Part shown: positions 1 to 7,636 of the stretch, one piece after another
How the letters are laid out: every line of letters begins with the position of its first letter
How positions within the stretch are numbered: the first letter of the stretch is position 1
Assembly: GCA_964469555.1 (NCBI GenBank)
Contig: CAYYAQ010000146.1
Coordinates: 1 to 12,923 of the forward strand
Length of the DNA: 12,923 nt
Direction of reading: 5' to 3'
Source of the DNA: CAYYAQ01 sp964469555
Lineage (GTDB): Bacteria; Planctomycetota; UBA1135; UBA2386
The notes under the pieces: model-generated
What the model was told of the DNA's origin: nothing
Seen by the model: only the letters and a program-made list of their open reading frames with translations
The model's database searches: none
Made by a program: the position numbers and the translations under genes

Positions 1-213
1 ATGGGTAACCTTGGCGTCTTCTTGCTCTCTCCGTCGACCTTGGTGGTACTCCCAGTGGCTCAGTTGGGCTCGTCCACCCGGCTACCCGCGCGATCAGTGG
101 AGTTCACGGTTCCATCGGGTTGGACGGGACTGAGCCTTCACTGGCAGGCCTTGCACATTGAGTCTGGGGCCATCGGACGATTGCTAACGAACAACGTCGT
201 GACGACCTTCTGA
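1..213 (+). CDS. C-terminal tail of an exported protein (5' truncated by window edge)
   Basis: This is an open frame from the first base to a TGA at 211-213, so it is probably the 3' end of a longer gene; the ATG at base 1 need not be the start. The visible 70 residues look like a beta-rich terminal domain: short hydrophobic strands (GVFLLS, TLVVLPV) followed by VEFTVPSGWTGLSLHWQAL and ending in LLTNNVVTTF. The pattern 'ftvP.g..GlsLhwQAlh......lTN.v' resembles the C-terminal tails that I recall on many secreted planctomycete proteins; this is recognition from memory, not a search. The function of the whole protein cannot be told. It converges with the minus-strand gene ending at 443. It is the only large frame in the window that ends in TGA. 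Confidence 0.55.
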   Translation: MGNLGVFLLSPSTLVVLPVAQLGSSTRLPARSVEFTVPSGWTGLSLHWQALHIESGAIGRLLTNNVVTTF

Positions 214-239
214 AGCGTTTGCCCTACGAGGAGCCTCTC

Positions 240-380
240 GGGGTGCGTAGCAAACAGGAGATGACGCCGGAAACGAGGCGATTCCATCCCGGATTGAACG
301 ATGTCGCAGGGCCGTGACCGGTGGCGACGTTGGAGTTCTTGCTGGGGGAGACGCCGAAATTGCAGCCTGGAACGTCTATG
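240..380. repeat. Dispersed imperfect repeat, copy A
   Basis: This about 141-bp stretch recurs, colinear and in the same orientation, at 1709-1848 (copy B). Its first 87 bases recur without gaps at 3565-3651 (copy C; about 76 of 87 identical by hand count). Its last about 22 bases recur at 12843-12865 (copy D). Landmarks are CAGGAGATG at 255, TGACGCCGGAAACGAGGCG at 262, TTGCTGGGGGAG at 339 and the core ATTGCAGCcTGGAACGTCTAT at 359-379. It lies in the space between the gene tail ending at 213 and the SGNH gene ending at 443. No coding frame or terminal inverted repeat was seen. It may be a decayed mobile or recombination element, or a repeated regulatory segment. Confidence 0.7.
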
Positions 381-442
381 TCAGGCTCGAGTTCGAGTAG
401 GGCTCCCTGGTCTTCGCGCTCGGCTTCTTCCGTGCGCCGATT

Positions 443-1639
443 CTAACGAACGAATCCCTTGGCCCGAAGGCGCCGCGCCAAGAGCTCACCGACGAAGGCG
501 TTTCCTGCAGGTGAGAAATGCTTGTTGAGTCGGAAGAAGCGGGTCTTCGTCGGCGGCTTGGCACGAAAATCGGGAACGGTGTCGTAGAACGCCACGCCGA
601 TGTCCGCGCAGATCTTGGTGAGCTTCTTGCTGGGCAGGTCGCGGTCGTGCTTGTCAGTGACCGTGCCATCGCGCTTGAGCGTTTCCCAGGCTTCGTCGCG
701 GGTCAAGTACTCCTGCGGGATCGTGCACAGGATGAGCTTGGCACCCATCGCTTGGGTCTTCTCGTGGAGCACCTTCAACTGCCCGGCGAATTTGCCCCAG
801 AGATCCTCGCCTCCAGGAGAGCTGGGGGAGTCCGTGAGCAGTGCCTCGGTGCCCCAGTGGCGCCCGGGTGGAGCCACGGCGCCGCCGAGTCGGGTGCCGT
901 TGCCCTGTATCTTCTTCATGAAGTTGAACCAGCCGCGATAGGCGAGGAGCGAGAGTTTTGAGTAGTCGAGGCTGAACGCGAGCCAACCGTTGCGATCGAT
1001 CACCTCGGCGATGGACCGGGTCCACACCATGCCGCCGCGGACAGTGTGAAGAGGGAAGTCGCGCAGGTCTTTGAGGTCGTTCACGAAGAAGAACGATGCG
1101 ATGACGACGTCCGGTTCGAACCAGGCCGAGCGCTCGAGAACACGGATCATGTGTTGGATGCCGCGGGCCGGAGCTCCCGCGTTCAACACTTCGAACCGTG
1201 GTTGGCTCAGGTTCTCGTTGAGCTTGGCTTCGAGCTGCTTCGGGTAGGAATCTTGACTCGTGACACCGTAGCCGAAACCCATGGAGTCGCCGAGGCTGAT
1301 GATGCGAGTGATGCCCTTGGGCTTGGTGCCGAACTCGCGATCGCGGTAGCCGCGGGAATTGATGGAGACAGAGACGTCGAACTCGCCGTGGAGGGCGAAT
1401 CGGCCCTCGAAGTCGGGTGTCAAGGTGATGCCGAGTTCGGGATCGGCCTGGAACATGTACCTGGGACCGAATGAAGTCGGCAGTACTTCGTCAGCGAGAA
1501 TCCGGACGACGATCTCTGCGACGACCAGGGACAGGATGAGGGCGACGGTGAAGAGTAGAAGGCGGGCGAGGCATCCCGACTTCTTGCGGCGCTTCCGGGT
1601 GGGTTGGTCAGAGGGTGGGGGAGTGGGCGTTGTGGACAT
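443..1639 (-). CDS. Membrane-anchored SGNH-hydrolase-like protein (398 aa)
   Basis: This is a probable SGNH/GDSL-fold esterase or acyltransferase-like protein facing the periplasm or cell surface. The N-terminus is a proline-rich cytoplasmic stretch, a basic patch (RKRRKK, residues 15-20) and one membrane helix (about 24-48), which fits a type II membrane anchor. The fold is recognised by block I GDS at 117-119 (Ser119 nucleophile), block II NxG at 153-155 (LNAGAPARG), block III Asn187 (FFVNDLKD) and a C-terminal block V His374 (NKHFSPAGN). The acidic residue usually found two or three positions before the block V histidine is not obvious (L-N-K-H), so activity is uncertain. The stop is TAG. 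The ATG start is chosen because it precedes the basic patch and helix; no clear ribosome site is visible. The substrate is unknown. It lies between direct repeats A and B. Confidence 0.8.
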   Translation of the reverse strand: MSTTPTPPPSDQPTRKRRKKSGCLARLLLFTVALILSLVVAEIVVRILADEVLPTSFGPRYMFQADPELGITLTPDFEGRFALHGEFDVSVSINSRGYRDREFGTKPKGITRIISLGDSMGFGYGVTSQDSYPKQLEAKLNENLSQPRFEVLNAGAPARGIQHMIRVLERSAWFEPDVVIASFFFVNDLKDLRDFPLHTVRGGMVWTRSIAEVIDRNGWLAFSLDYSKLSLLAYRGWFNFMKKIQGNGTRLGGAVAPPGRHWGTEALLTDSPSSPGGEDLWGKFAGQLKVLHEKTQAMGAKLILCTIPQEYLTRDEAWETLKRDGTVTDKHDRDLPSKKLTKICADIGVAFYDTVPDFRAKPPTKTRFFRLNKHFSPAGNAFVGELLARRLRAKGFVR

Positions 1640-1708
1640 CGTCAGTGGAAATCATGCGTCGGAACGATGGACAAGGCTACTTGATTCAAACCCGGATTCC
1701 GGCGGGTC

Positions 1709-1848
1709 GGCGTGCGTGCCGCTCAGGAGATGCCGCCGGAACAAGGCGAAACCACGTCGGATCCAGCCTCATCGAAGCGCCGTGGCCGGCGGTGATGTCG
1801 GGGGGCTTGCTGGGGGAGACGCCAGAATTGCAGCTTGGAACGTCTATC
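1709..1848. repeat. Dispersed imperfect repeat, copy B
   Basis: This segment is colinear with copy A (240-380). GTGCGT is at 1712, CAGGAGATG at 1724, CCGCCGGAAC at 1733, TTGCTGGGGGAGACGCC at 1807 and ATTGCAGCTTGGAACGTCTAT at 1827-1847. The spacing between the CAGGAG and TTGCTGG landmarks is 83 bases here and 84 in copy A, so the repeat has kept its length while its middle has diverged. It sits upstream of the SGNH gene and downstream of the FG-GAP gene. Confidence 0.65.
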
Positions 1849-1871
1849 CTCCGGCAGAAGCTGTTCGGAGG
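1848..1871. terminator. Hairpin downstream of the FG-GAP gene (possible terminator)
   Basis: CCTCCG at 1848-1853 pairs perfectly with CGGAGG at 1866-1871, and CAG/CTG inside the 12-nt loop can extend the fold. It is 111 nt past the stop of the minus-strand gene ending at 1982. There is no T-tract on either strand, so an intrinsic-terminator role is only a possibility. Confidence 0.3.
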
Positions 1872-1981
1872 TGGGTTTGTAGAGGTCTATCGGGACCACA
1901 CTGTTGGGTTCGGTTGGAAGCCGTGGGCCGGGAGTGCCTCCGATGCGGTACCTTGGTAGCTCCGGATCGCACCCGGCGCGA

Positions 1982-3466
1982 CTACTCGGTTCCCTGCTTC
2001 TCGATCGTGATTGTGCGGTCCGCGCCGGTCCGAACCACCTGCCGACTGCCGTCCGGCCAGCGAATATCGAGTTCGATCGCTCCGTCGTAGCGACCGAGTC
2101 CGAAGTGGCAAGACAGATCGTTCTGGTTGCCTTCCCCGGTACCGCCACAGATCTGGCGCACCTGCACCGACTCTCCGTAGCGCGCGCGCACCTGCGCGCC
2201 GATCGCCGCCCGGTTGCACTCGCCGGCACCGCGCAGAACGACCTTCAGCCGGTGGTTGCCGTTGCCGCGGTTGCGATACAGCTTCCCGTGAGTCACGAGG
2301 TCGAGATCCCCGTCGTTGTCGAAGTCGCACCACGCCGCCTGGTAGGTCAACCGTGACTTCACGCCGGTCGATGCGGTCACGTCGACGAACTTCCAGCCCC
2401 CCGTGTTGCGGTAGAGCACGCTGTCATCGCGCGGATAGACCGTGGTGAAGAAGAGGTCGAGCCACCCGTCGTTGTCGAAGTCACCGAGCGCCGGACTCGC
2501 GAACGACTCCTGCCATTTCAGGCCGGCGGCCAAGCTCCGGTCCGCGAACTTCCACTCCCCCTTCGGCCCGAGGTTCTGCAGGAACTTGGGCCGGTCCTGG
2601 TAGTCGGGCAGATGGCTGAAGTTGCCGACGAAGAGATCGAGGTGGCCGTCGCTGTCGAGGTCGCCGAACGCGCTGCCGATCGTGTGGCCGTAGCAACCCC
2701 GCTTCAAGCGACCGTCGACATGCACCGACTTCGCGACCTCGTCGAACTTGTCACCGGCGTCCCGCCACTCACCCTTGTTGCGCCACATGTGGTTCGGTTG
2801 CAACCGATAGTTCGAAACGTAGACATCGAGATAGCCGTCCTCGTCGTAGTCGGCCGCGGTGATGCCGCGGGCGCGGAAGATCCGCCCATTTGTCCGCCAC
2901 AGTTCGGTGAATGACCTGCCACCGGCGTTCAAGTAGATGACGTCGGGATACTCCTTCGACGGCCACACTTCGTAGCCCCCGACGAAGAGATCGAGAAAGC
3001 CATCGCGATCGAAGTCACCCCACACCGCACCGCGGCACACCTCGGTCGGTCGGTTCGGCGGTAGCATCCCGGTGACGTCGACGAACTTCAGGCCGCCTTC
3101 GTTACGGAACAGCTTGCCGTTGCCCCAACAGTAGAGGTCGAGGAAACCGTCGTTGTCGAAGTCGCCCCACACGCCGCTCGACCCGCCGGTAGGCGTCGAC
3201 ATCTTCGTGAACTTCACGCCACGGTTGTTGCGCCACAAGGTGCCATCGGCGTAGAGGTCGGCGAAGCCGTCGTTGTCGAAGTCGCCCCAGGCCGCCGCGC
3301 CGTTACCGATCGCGAGACCGAGTTCCGCGGTCGCATCTTCGAAGACCGCTCCGCCTGCGGCGGGTACCGCGACCGGCAATGGGACCTCCCTCACGCCGGG
3401 CTGTCCGAACGCGCAGCCTCCGAGGAGCGTGAGAACGGCGAGGCTGGAGAGGATAGATAGATCCAT
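1982..3466 (-). CDS. FG-GAP/VCBS repeat lipoprotein with ASPIC/UnbV domain (494 aa)
   Basis: This is an exported beta-propeller-type protein of the FG-GAP/ASPIC-UnbV group. From 3466 the N-terminus is a hydrophobic leader with a lipobox, LLGGC, so it is probably a lipoprotein, although the leader lacks a basic N-region. Seven repeats follow, each with a calcium-binding DxDxDG loop: DFDNDGFADLY, DFDNDGFLDLY, DFDRDGFLDLF, DYDEDGYLDVY, DLDSDGHLDLF, DFDNDGWLDLF and DFDNDGDLDLV. They usually end in an RN.G strand. The last about 80 residues (GAGECNRAAIGAQV through LDIRWPDGSRQVV) match the ASPIC/UnbV domain. The family is common in planctomycetes and is usually assigned an adhesion or binding role; the ligand is unknown. 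Alternative ATG starts are at 3478 and 3661. The latter adds 65 low-complexity residues before the leader and overlaps repeat C, so I prefer 3466. The stop is TAG. Confidence 0.85.
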   Translation of the reverse strand: MDLSILSSLAVLTLLGGCAFGQPGVREVPLPVAVPAAGGAVFEDATAELGLAIGNGAAAWGDFDNDGFADLYADGTLWRNNRGVKFTKMSTPTGGSSGVWGDFDNDGFLDLYCWGNGKLFRNEGGLKFVDVTGMLPPNRPTEVCRGAVWGDFDRDGFLDLFVGGYEVWPSKEYPDVIYLNAGGRSFTELWRTNGRIFRARGITAADYDEDGYLDVYVSNYRLQPNHMWRNKGEWRDAGDKFDEVAKSVHVDGRLKRGCYGHTIGSAFGDLDSDGHLDLFVGNFSHLPDYQDRPKFLQNLGPKGEWKFADRSLAAGLKWQESFASPALGDFDNDGWLDLFFTTVYPRDDSVLYRNTGGWKFVDVTASTGVKSRLTYQAAWCDFDNDGDLDLVTHGKLYRNRGNGNHRLKVVLRGAGECNRAAIGAQVRARYGESVQVRQICGGTGEGNQNDLSCHFGLGRYDGAIELDIRWPDGSRQVVRTGADRTITIEKQGTE

Positions 3467-3962
3467 GGCAGATGGCATGATGGCAGGATGGTACCGAGTA
3501 GCGGCGGTCGCGAAAGCGGAGTATCGGTGGGAGAGACGCGCGCTCGTCGGAGCGGCGGCGGGCAGGGGTGCGTACCGATCGGGAGGTGACGCCGGAAACG
3601 AGGCGGATCCATCCCGGATCGAACGACGTCGCAGGGTCGTGACCGGCGGCGTGTCGTTCACCGCCGGAATGAAGATCGGCGTCGGTTTCTGACGCGAGCA
3701 AGAGGGATCCTTCGCTGCGGCGTGGCGAAACTCGCAGCCGGGGGGCTACACCGCGAACGACCAGCGCTTGCAAATCTCGTTGGGTTTGTTGTCATGTCCT
3801 GGCCGAATCGGGGGAGCCGACGCCCACATCGCGGACAGCGCCGTCGACGAACTGGTCGCGAAAGACCCTGGTCGGATCCAACCCACCAGAGTCAGGTAGT
3901 AGGCCTCCCCGGCTGGCACCGAGACGTGCTGTTGGTCGCGCCCGACAGCCGAAGGCCCGCAC
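3467..3962. other. Divergent intergenic region with repeat copy C
   Basis: These 496 bp separate the start of the FG-GAP gene (-) from the start of the PDZ gene (+), so promoters for both should lie here. The only clear element is repeat copy C at 3565-3651. On the plus strand TTGCAA at 3770 followed 17-18 bases later by GTCATG/TCATGT is a weak promoter-like pair. Frames crossing this region look like chance readings of high-GC DNA. Confidence 0.5.
3565..3651. repeat. Dispersed imperfect repeat, copy C (5' part only)
   Basis: This is an 87-bp ungapped match to 240-326, with about 11 differences by hand count and a run of 19 identical bases beginning TGACGCCGG. The continuation present in copies A and B (TTGCTGGGGGAG and the ATTGCAGC core) is absent after 3651. 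It lies about 100-185 bp upstream of the FG-GAP gene start. Confidence 0.7.
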
Positions 3963-6900
3963 ATGAGAATGAAACTGCCACTCGCGATCACCATCGGCCT
4001 TGCCTGCGCGGCGGGTACAGCCCACGCACAATCGTTCTACAAGAACTCCCGCGGCCTCTTCTCGACGCGGCCTGGCGAGACCAAGTCGCTCACCAACATC
4101 AAGCGCTTCGGCCCCGTCGGCATGGGTATCGATCTGATCCAGCCAGCGTTCACGATGCGGATCAGCCACATCGAGGAAGGTTCGCCGGCTGCGGCAACCG
4201 GGACGTTGAAGGCCGGGCAGATCATCGAATCGATCAACGGCCAGAAGCTCAAAGACATCGATCCGCGTATCCAGCTCGGCCGGATCCTCGCGGCGGCGGA
4301 GGCGCGCGACGGCGTTCTCGTGTTCGCGGTCCAAGGCCGGACCGAAGACGTCGTTGTCAAGGTTCCGGTTCTCGGTGCCTACAGCAAGACGTGGCCGCTC
4401 CATTGCCCGAAGTCCGACAAGATCGTGCGTCGCTTCGCTGACTACCTGTCGAAGCCGGAATCCAACAAGGGCTTCGGCGGGATCGGCATGCTCTTCCTGC
4501 TGTCGACGGGAGAGGACAAAGACCTCGAGCCCGTGCGGAAGTGGGCGCGGAGCGTCGCCAATCGTCCTGCCACCTATGCCTGGCACCTCGGATACGGCGG
4601 CATCCCGCTGTGTGAGTACTACCTTCGCACCGGTGACAAGGAGGTGCTCCCGGGCATTCAGAAGTGGGCCGACAACGCGGTCAAGGGTCAGTACCTCGAT
4701 GGTTGGGCCGGTCGAGGCGGCGTCCCGAGAGTCACCTACGGCAACGGGCACCTCAACGCGGGCGGCACCGCCGTGGTCACCTTCTTGCTACTCGCCAAAG
4801 AATGCGGCGCGAAGGTGCCCGACCACGCACTGCTCGGTGCCCTGGTACACTTCTACCGTTACGCCGGACGCGGTGGCAACCCCTACGGAGATGATCGGCC
4901 CGAGGTCGGCTTCGTCGACAACGGCAAGACCGGCAACCTCGCCTTTGCCATGGCGGCTGCCGCCGCGCTCACGCCTTACGGCGAGAACTCGGTCTACGCA
5001 AGGGCGCGCGACGTCTGCGCGATGACCAGCTTCTACACCACGAGCTTCATGCTGCACGGCCACACCGGCGGCGGTATCGGCGAAGCTTGGCGCAGCCCGG
5101 CGATGGGTCTGCTGTACGAGAAGAGGCCGAAGCAGTACCGCGAGTTCATGGACAATCGGAAGTGGCACTACGAACTGTCCCGGCGGTTCGATGGGTCGTT
5201 CGGCATTCTCGGCGGGGGCGGGTACGACGGCAAGAAGTGGAATGGCGGTTGGGGGACTGCCTATGCCCTGACCTACACCATTCCGCGCAAGACCCTGCGC
5301 ATCACCGGCGCTAAGCCGACGAAGTACTCCCGGCGGTACCAACTCCCCAAGCAGCCCTGGGGCACCGCGGCGGACAACGCCTTCCTCTCGCTTCGGGCCG
5401 TGCCGGATGCCGCGGGCAAACGGCAGAACCTCAGGAGCGAAACCCTGGCCGAGGATGCCAGCATGCCTGTCATCCATCGGCTCCACGGGTCAGGCCCGGT
5501 GAGCGACGCGCTCCTGCGTCGCTACATGTTTCACCAGGATCACAACATCCGATTCGTCGCGGCGAACAAGGTCCTCGGTATCAACAGCGGGTACATCGGT
5601 TGGCGCAAGTCAGGTGGGAAGCTCCGATCCGACCTGACGATGGAGTTTCTCCGCTCGAAGGATCCGCGCGTGCGCCGCGCGATGTTCTCGGCGATCGCCG
5701 AGACCATGCGACGGGAGAAGCGAACCAAGATTCTTACCAGGGAGGTCTTCGACCTGGCGGTGCAGGCCGTGAAAGCCCCGGAGGAATCCTGGTGGATCAA
5801 GGACGCCGCGCTGCACGTCATCGGGTACTGCCCGGCCGACTGGGTCGCGCCGCACGTCGATCTCCTGCTCCCCTTCCTGAAGCACATAGACTGGTGGCTG
5901 CGGAACGCCACGCTCACCGCGCTGACTCCGGTAGTGGGGGATGAGCGTTGCTACAAGAGAGTGCTCCCGGCGATCGGTGAGCTGGTCCGGACGAACCAGC
6001 GCTCGGCCGTCACGTTGGGCCTGATGGGGAGTCTCCGCGCCAAGATCAAGAGAGGCGGTCCCGCAGTACACCGGTTGGCCGCAGCGACCCTGAAGGAGAC
6101 CTACACCGGCTATGCCGGCACGAAGACCGCCAGGGGTGGCCAGGACATCTCGTCGACCCTCGATTCGCATCTGGAGTCCATCGCAGCTTCCCTGGCCGAT
6201 GTGCCCGGTGGTCTCGACGTGCTCTACGAAGTGGTCCGCCAGCGCTTCCCGCAAGAGGTGCTGCCGTACAAACAGTTCTTTCTGAATGCGGACCCAGCCA
6301 TGTTCGGACCGAAGCTGAAGAAGGCGATCGCTCCGATCATCACACAAGAGCTGATCCCCGAGTATGTCGGAAGGAACCGGGAGCTCTTGCGCAAGCAGGT
6401 CGCCAACGAAGTGCAGTCCGCCTATCCCGGCGGTCAGCGAGACAAGATCGATCCGTTGGTCGCGCTCTACGACAGGGCCGGCATCAAGGACTACGGCTGG
6501 CACATGTTCGCCGACCTGCGCGAGGCCGAGTGGTCGTTCCACTCGTTTGATCCGATCACATCCCAGCAAGTGCCGTGGGACCAGCTCGTCACGCGCTACC
6601 GCGAGGTGACGCTGCCCGAGGGTATGGAGAACTGGCACGAGTCCGACTTCGACATCGCGAAAGCCGGTTGGAAGAAAGGCACAAGCCCCTTCGGCCAGTA
6701 CCAGGGCAAGATCCCGCGGGGTGCTTTTGGGAAGTGTTCAGCGAACTGCACTGGGCCGCGCTGCTTCGGTGGTGCGAGCGTGCGAACGTTGTGGGACAAG
6801 GAAGTCCTGCTCCTGCGCGGGACGTTCAAGATTCCAGAGCTGAAGGAAGGTCATCGCTATCGCTTGCGCGTGAACGACGGCAACCACGTCGGCGTCGGCG

Positions 6901-7604
6901 GTGGGCACATCATCTACGTCAACGGTCGGCAGTTGATCGAAGCCAAGACCTGCGGCGGCCGCGGATCGGGCGGCCGCCCCAAGGGCGCGTTCATCACCAG
7001 GGAGTTTCTCGACGACTTCAAGACCGGCGAGGTGACCATCGCCGTGAAGACTTTCCTGCGTTTCAGCGCCAAGTACAAGGTGAAGCCGAACAAGCGCGTT
7101 CCCCAGGGGAAGTTCAGTTTGCACTTCGAAGAGATGAAGCTGCCGCCGATGGGCGACGGCCTGGTGCTCAAGTCGGCGACCGTCGTCGCCATGTTGTCGT
7201 CCGAGTGGCAGGCCAGGCAGCATTCCGACAATCGGGAGCTGCAAGGCCGCAACGACAAATTCGTCTACGACGGGAAGTTCGTCGCCAATCCGAGGCTCCT
7301 CGGTGAGTGGAGGACCATCGCCATGGTGCCGTCGATCGACGAGTTCACTCCCGGAAAGCGGAAGAGGCTCCGTCGCGCCAAGATCACCAAGAGGATGTTC
7401 AGGGGCGACGGGAAGACGGACAGCGTGACGTGGATCTGGTCCGGCGACACGCTGATGGACCTCTCGAGCTACCAGGCGTTGAAGATGAAGCTTCGGAAGA
7501 TCGATGGCGAGGACCATCTCTTCATCGAGGTCGGCGGTTTCAAGACGAAGAACCCTGTCGACTGGCAGACATTGTGGTACGTGCTGAAGAGAACGACCAG
7601 ATAG
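3963..7604 (+). CDS. Large exported PDZ / alpha-toroid / HEAT-like protein (1213 aa)
   Basis: The protein starts with a signal peptide (MRMKLPLAITIGLACAAGTA, cleavage likely after AHA before Q). A PDZ domain covers about residues 50-140 (MGIDL, ISHIEEGSPAAATGTLKAGQ, IIESINGQKL). Residues about 145-480 are a helical region rich in GG and aromatic residues (WHLGYGGIPLCEYYLRTGD, GNGHLNAGGTAVVTFLLLAK, HTGGGIGEAWRSPAMGLLY). It looks like an alpha/alpha-toroid and recalls the planctomycete DUF6288-type proteins; that link is from memory. About 515-760 is HEAT-like helical. Residues 839-1066 form a module shared with the next gene, with CTGPRC and WDKEVLLLRGTF, and 1067-1213 form a further beta-rich end domain. 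GAAGG at about 3953 is a fair ribosome site for the ATG at 3963. The stop is TAG. The next gene starts 32 bp later, so they are probably co-transcribed. The biochemical function is unknown; a role in polysaccharide or glycoprotein handling is inferred from the neighbour only. Confidence 0.8.
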   Translation: MRMKLPLAITIGLACAAGTAHAQSFYKNSRGLFSTRPGETKSLTNIKRFGPVGMGIDLIQPAFTMRISHIEEGSPAAATGTLKAGQIIESINGQKLKDIDPRIQLGRILAAAEARDGVLVFAVQGRTEDVVVKVPVLGAYSKTWPLHCPKSDKIVRRFADYLSKPESNKGFGGIGMLFLLSTGEDKDLEPVRKWARSVANRPATYAWHLGYGGIPLCEYYLRTGDKEVLPGIQKWADNAVKGQYLDGWAGRGGVPRVTYGNGHLNAGGTAVVTFLLLAKECGAKVPDHALLGALVHFYRYAGRGGNPYGDDRPEVGFVDNGKTGNLAFAMAAAAALTPYGENSVYARARDVCAMTSFYTTSFMLHGHTGGGIGEAWRSPAMGLLYEKRPKQYREFMDNRKWHYELSRRFDGSFGILGGGGYDGKKWNGGWGTAYALTYTIPRKTLRITGAKPTKYSRRYQLPKQPWGTAADNAFLSLRAVPDAAGKRQNLRSETLAEDASMPVIHRLHGSGPVSDALLRRYMFHQDHNIRFVAANKVLGINSGYIGWRKSGGKLRSDLTMEFLRSKDPRVRRAMFSAIAETMRREKRTKILTREVFDLAVQAVKAPEESWWIKDAALHVIGYCPADWVAPHVDLLLPFLKHIDWWLRNATLTALTPVVGDERCYKRVLPAIGELVRTNQRSAVTLGLMGSLRAKIKRGGPAVHRLAAATLKETYTGYAGTKTARGGQDISSTLDSHLESIAASLADVPGGLDVLYEVVRQRFPQEVLPYKQFFLNADPAMFGPKLKKAIAPIITQELIPEYVGRNRELLRKQVANEVQSAYPGGQRDKIDPLVALYDRAGIKDYGWHMFADLREAEWSFHSFDPITSQQVPWDQLVTRYREVTLPEGMENWHESDFDIAKAGWKKGTSPFGQYQGKIPRGAFGKCSANCTGPRCFGGASVRTLWDKEVLLLRGTFKIPELKEGHRYRLRVNDGNHVGVGGGHIIYVNGRQLIEAKTCGGRGSGGRPKGAFITREFLDDFKTGEVTIAVKTFLRFSAKYKVKPNKRVPQGKFSLHFEEMKLPPMGDGLVLKSATVVAMLSSEWQARQHSDNRELQGRNDKFVYDGKFVANPRLLGEWRTIAMVPSIDEFTPGKRKRLRRAKITKRMFRGDGKTDSVTWIWSGDTLMDLSSYQALKMKLRKIDGEDHLFIEVGGFKTKNPVDWQTLWYVLKRTTR

Positions 7605-7636
7605 TGGCACCCGTGCCAACCAAGAAGCTCGGCAAG

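Larger units (their letters stand above)
1640..1981. other. Intergenic region with repeat copy B and a hairpin
   Basis: This 342-bp spacer lies between two minus-strand genes. It holds repeat copy B (1709-1848) and a hairpin (1848-1871). The roughly 70 bp upstream of the SGNH start at 1639 should contain its promoter, but I see no convincing -35/-10 pair or Shine-Dalgarno sequence. No credible gene was seen. Confidence 0.6.

Noticed and set aside
211..255. TGA at 211-213 is followed by AGC GTT TGC, which would read U-S-V-C, another possible UxxC selenoprotein site.
   Set aside because: The extension ends after 15 further codons at the next TGA (259-261) and has no fold or SECIS-like hairpin. 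The protein already ends in a typical tail (LLTNNVVTTF). Normal stop.
240..3651. Repeats A, B and C as integron attC sites.
   Set aside because: No paired RYYYAAC/GTTRRRY core sites with the expected inverted symmetry were found; GTTAGAA near 443 on the minus strand misses the consensus and stands alone.
3746..3994. A minus-strand frame of 82 codons in the divergent spacer ending ...NEICKRWSFAV.
   Set aside because: It overlaps the signal-peptide region of the PDZ gene, has no ribosome site, and its composition looks like shadow coding of GC-rich DNA.
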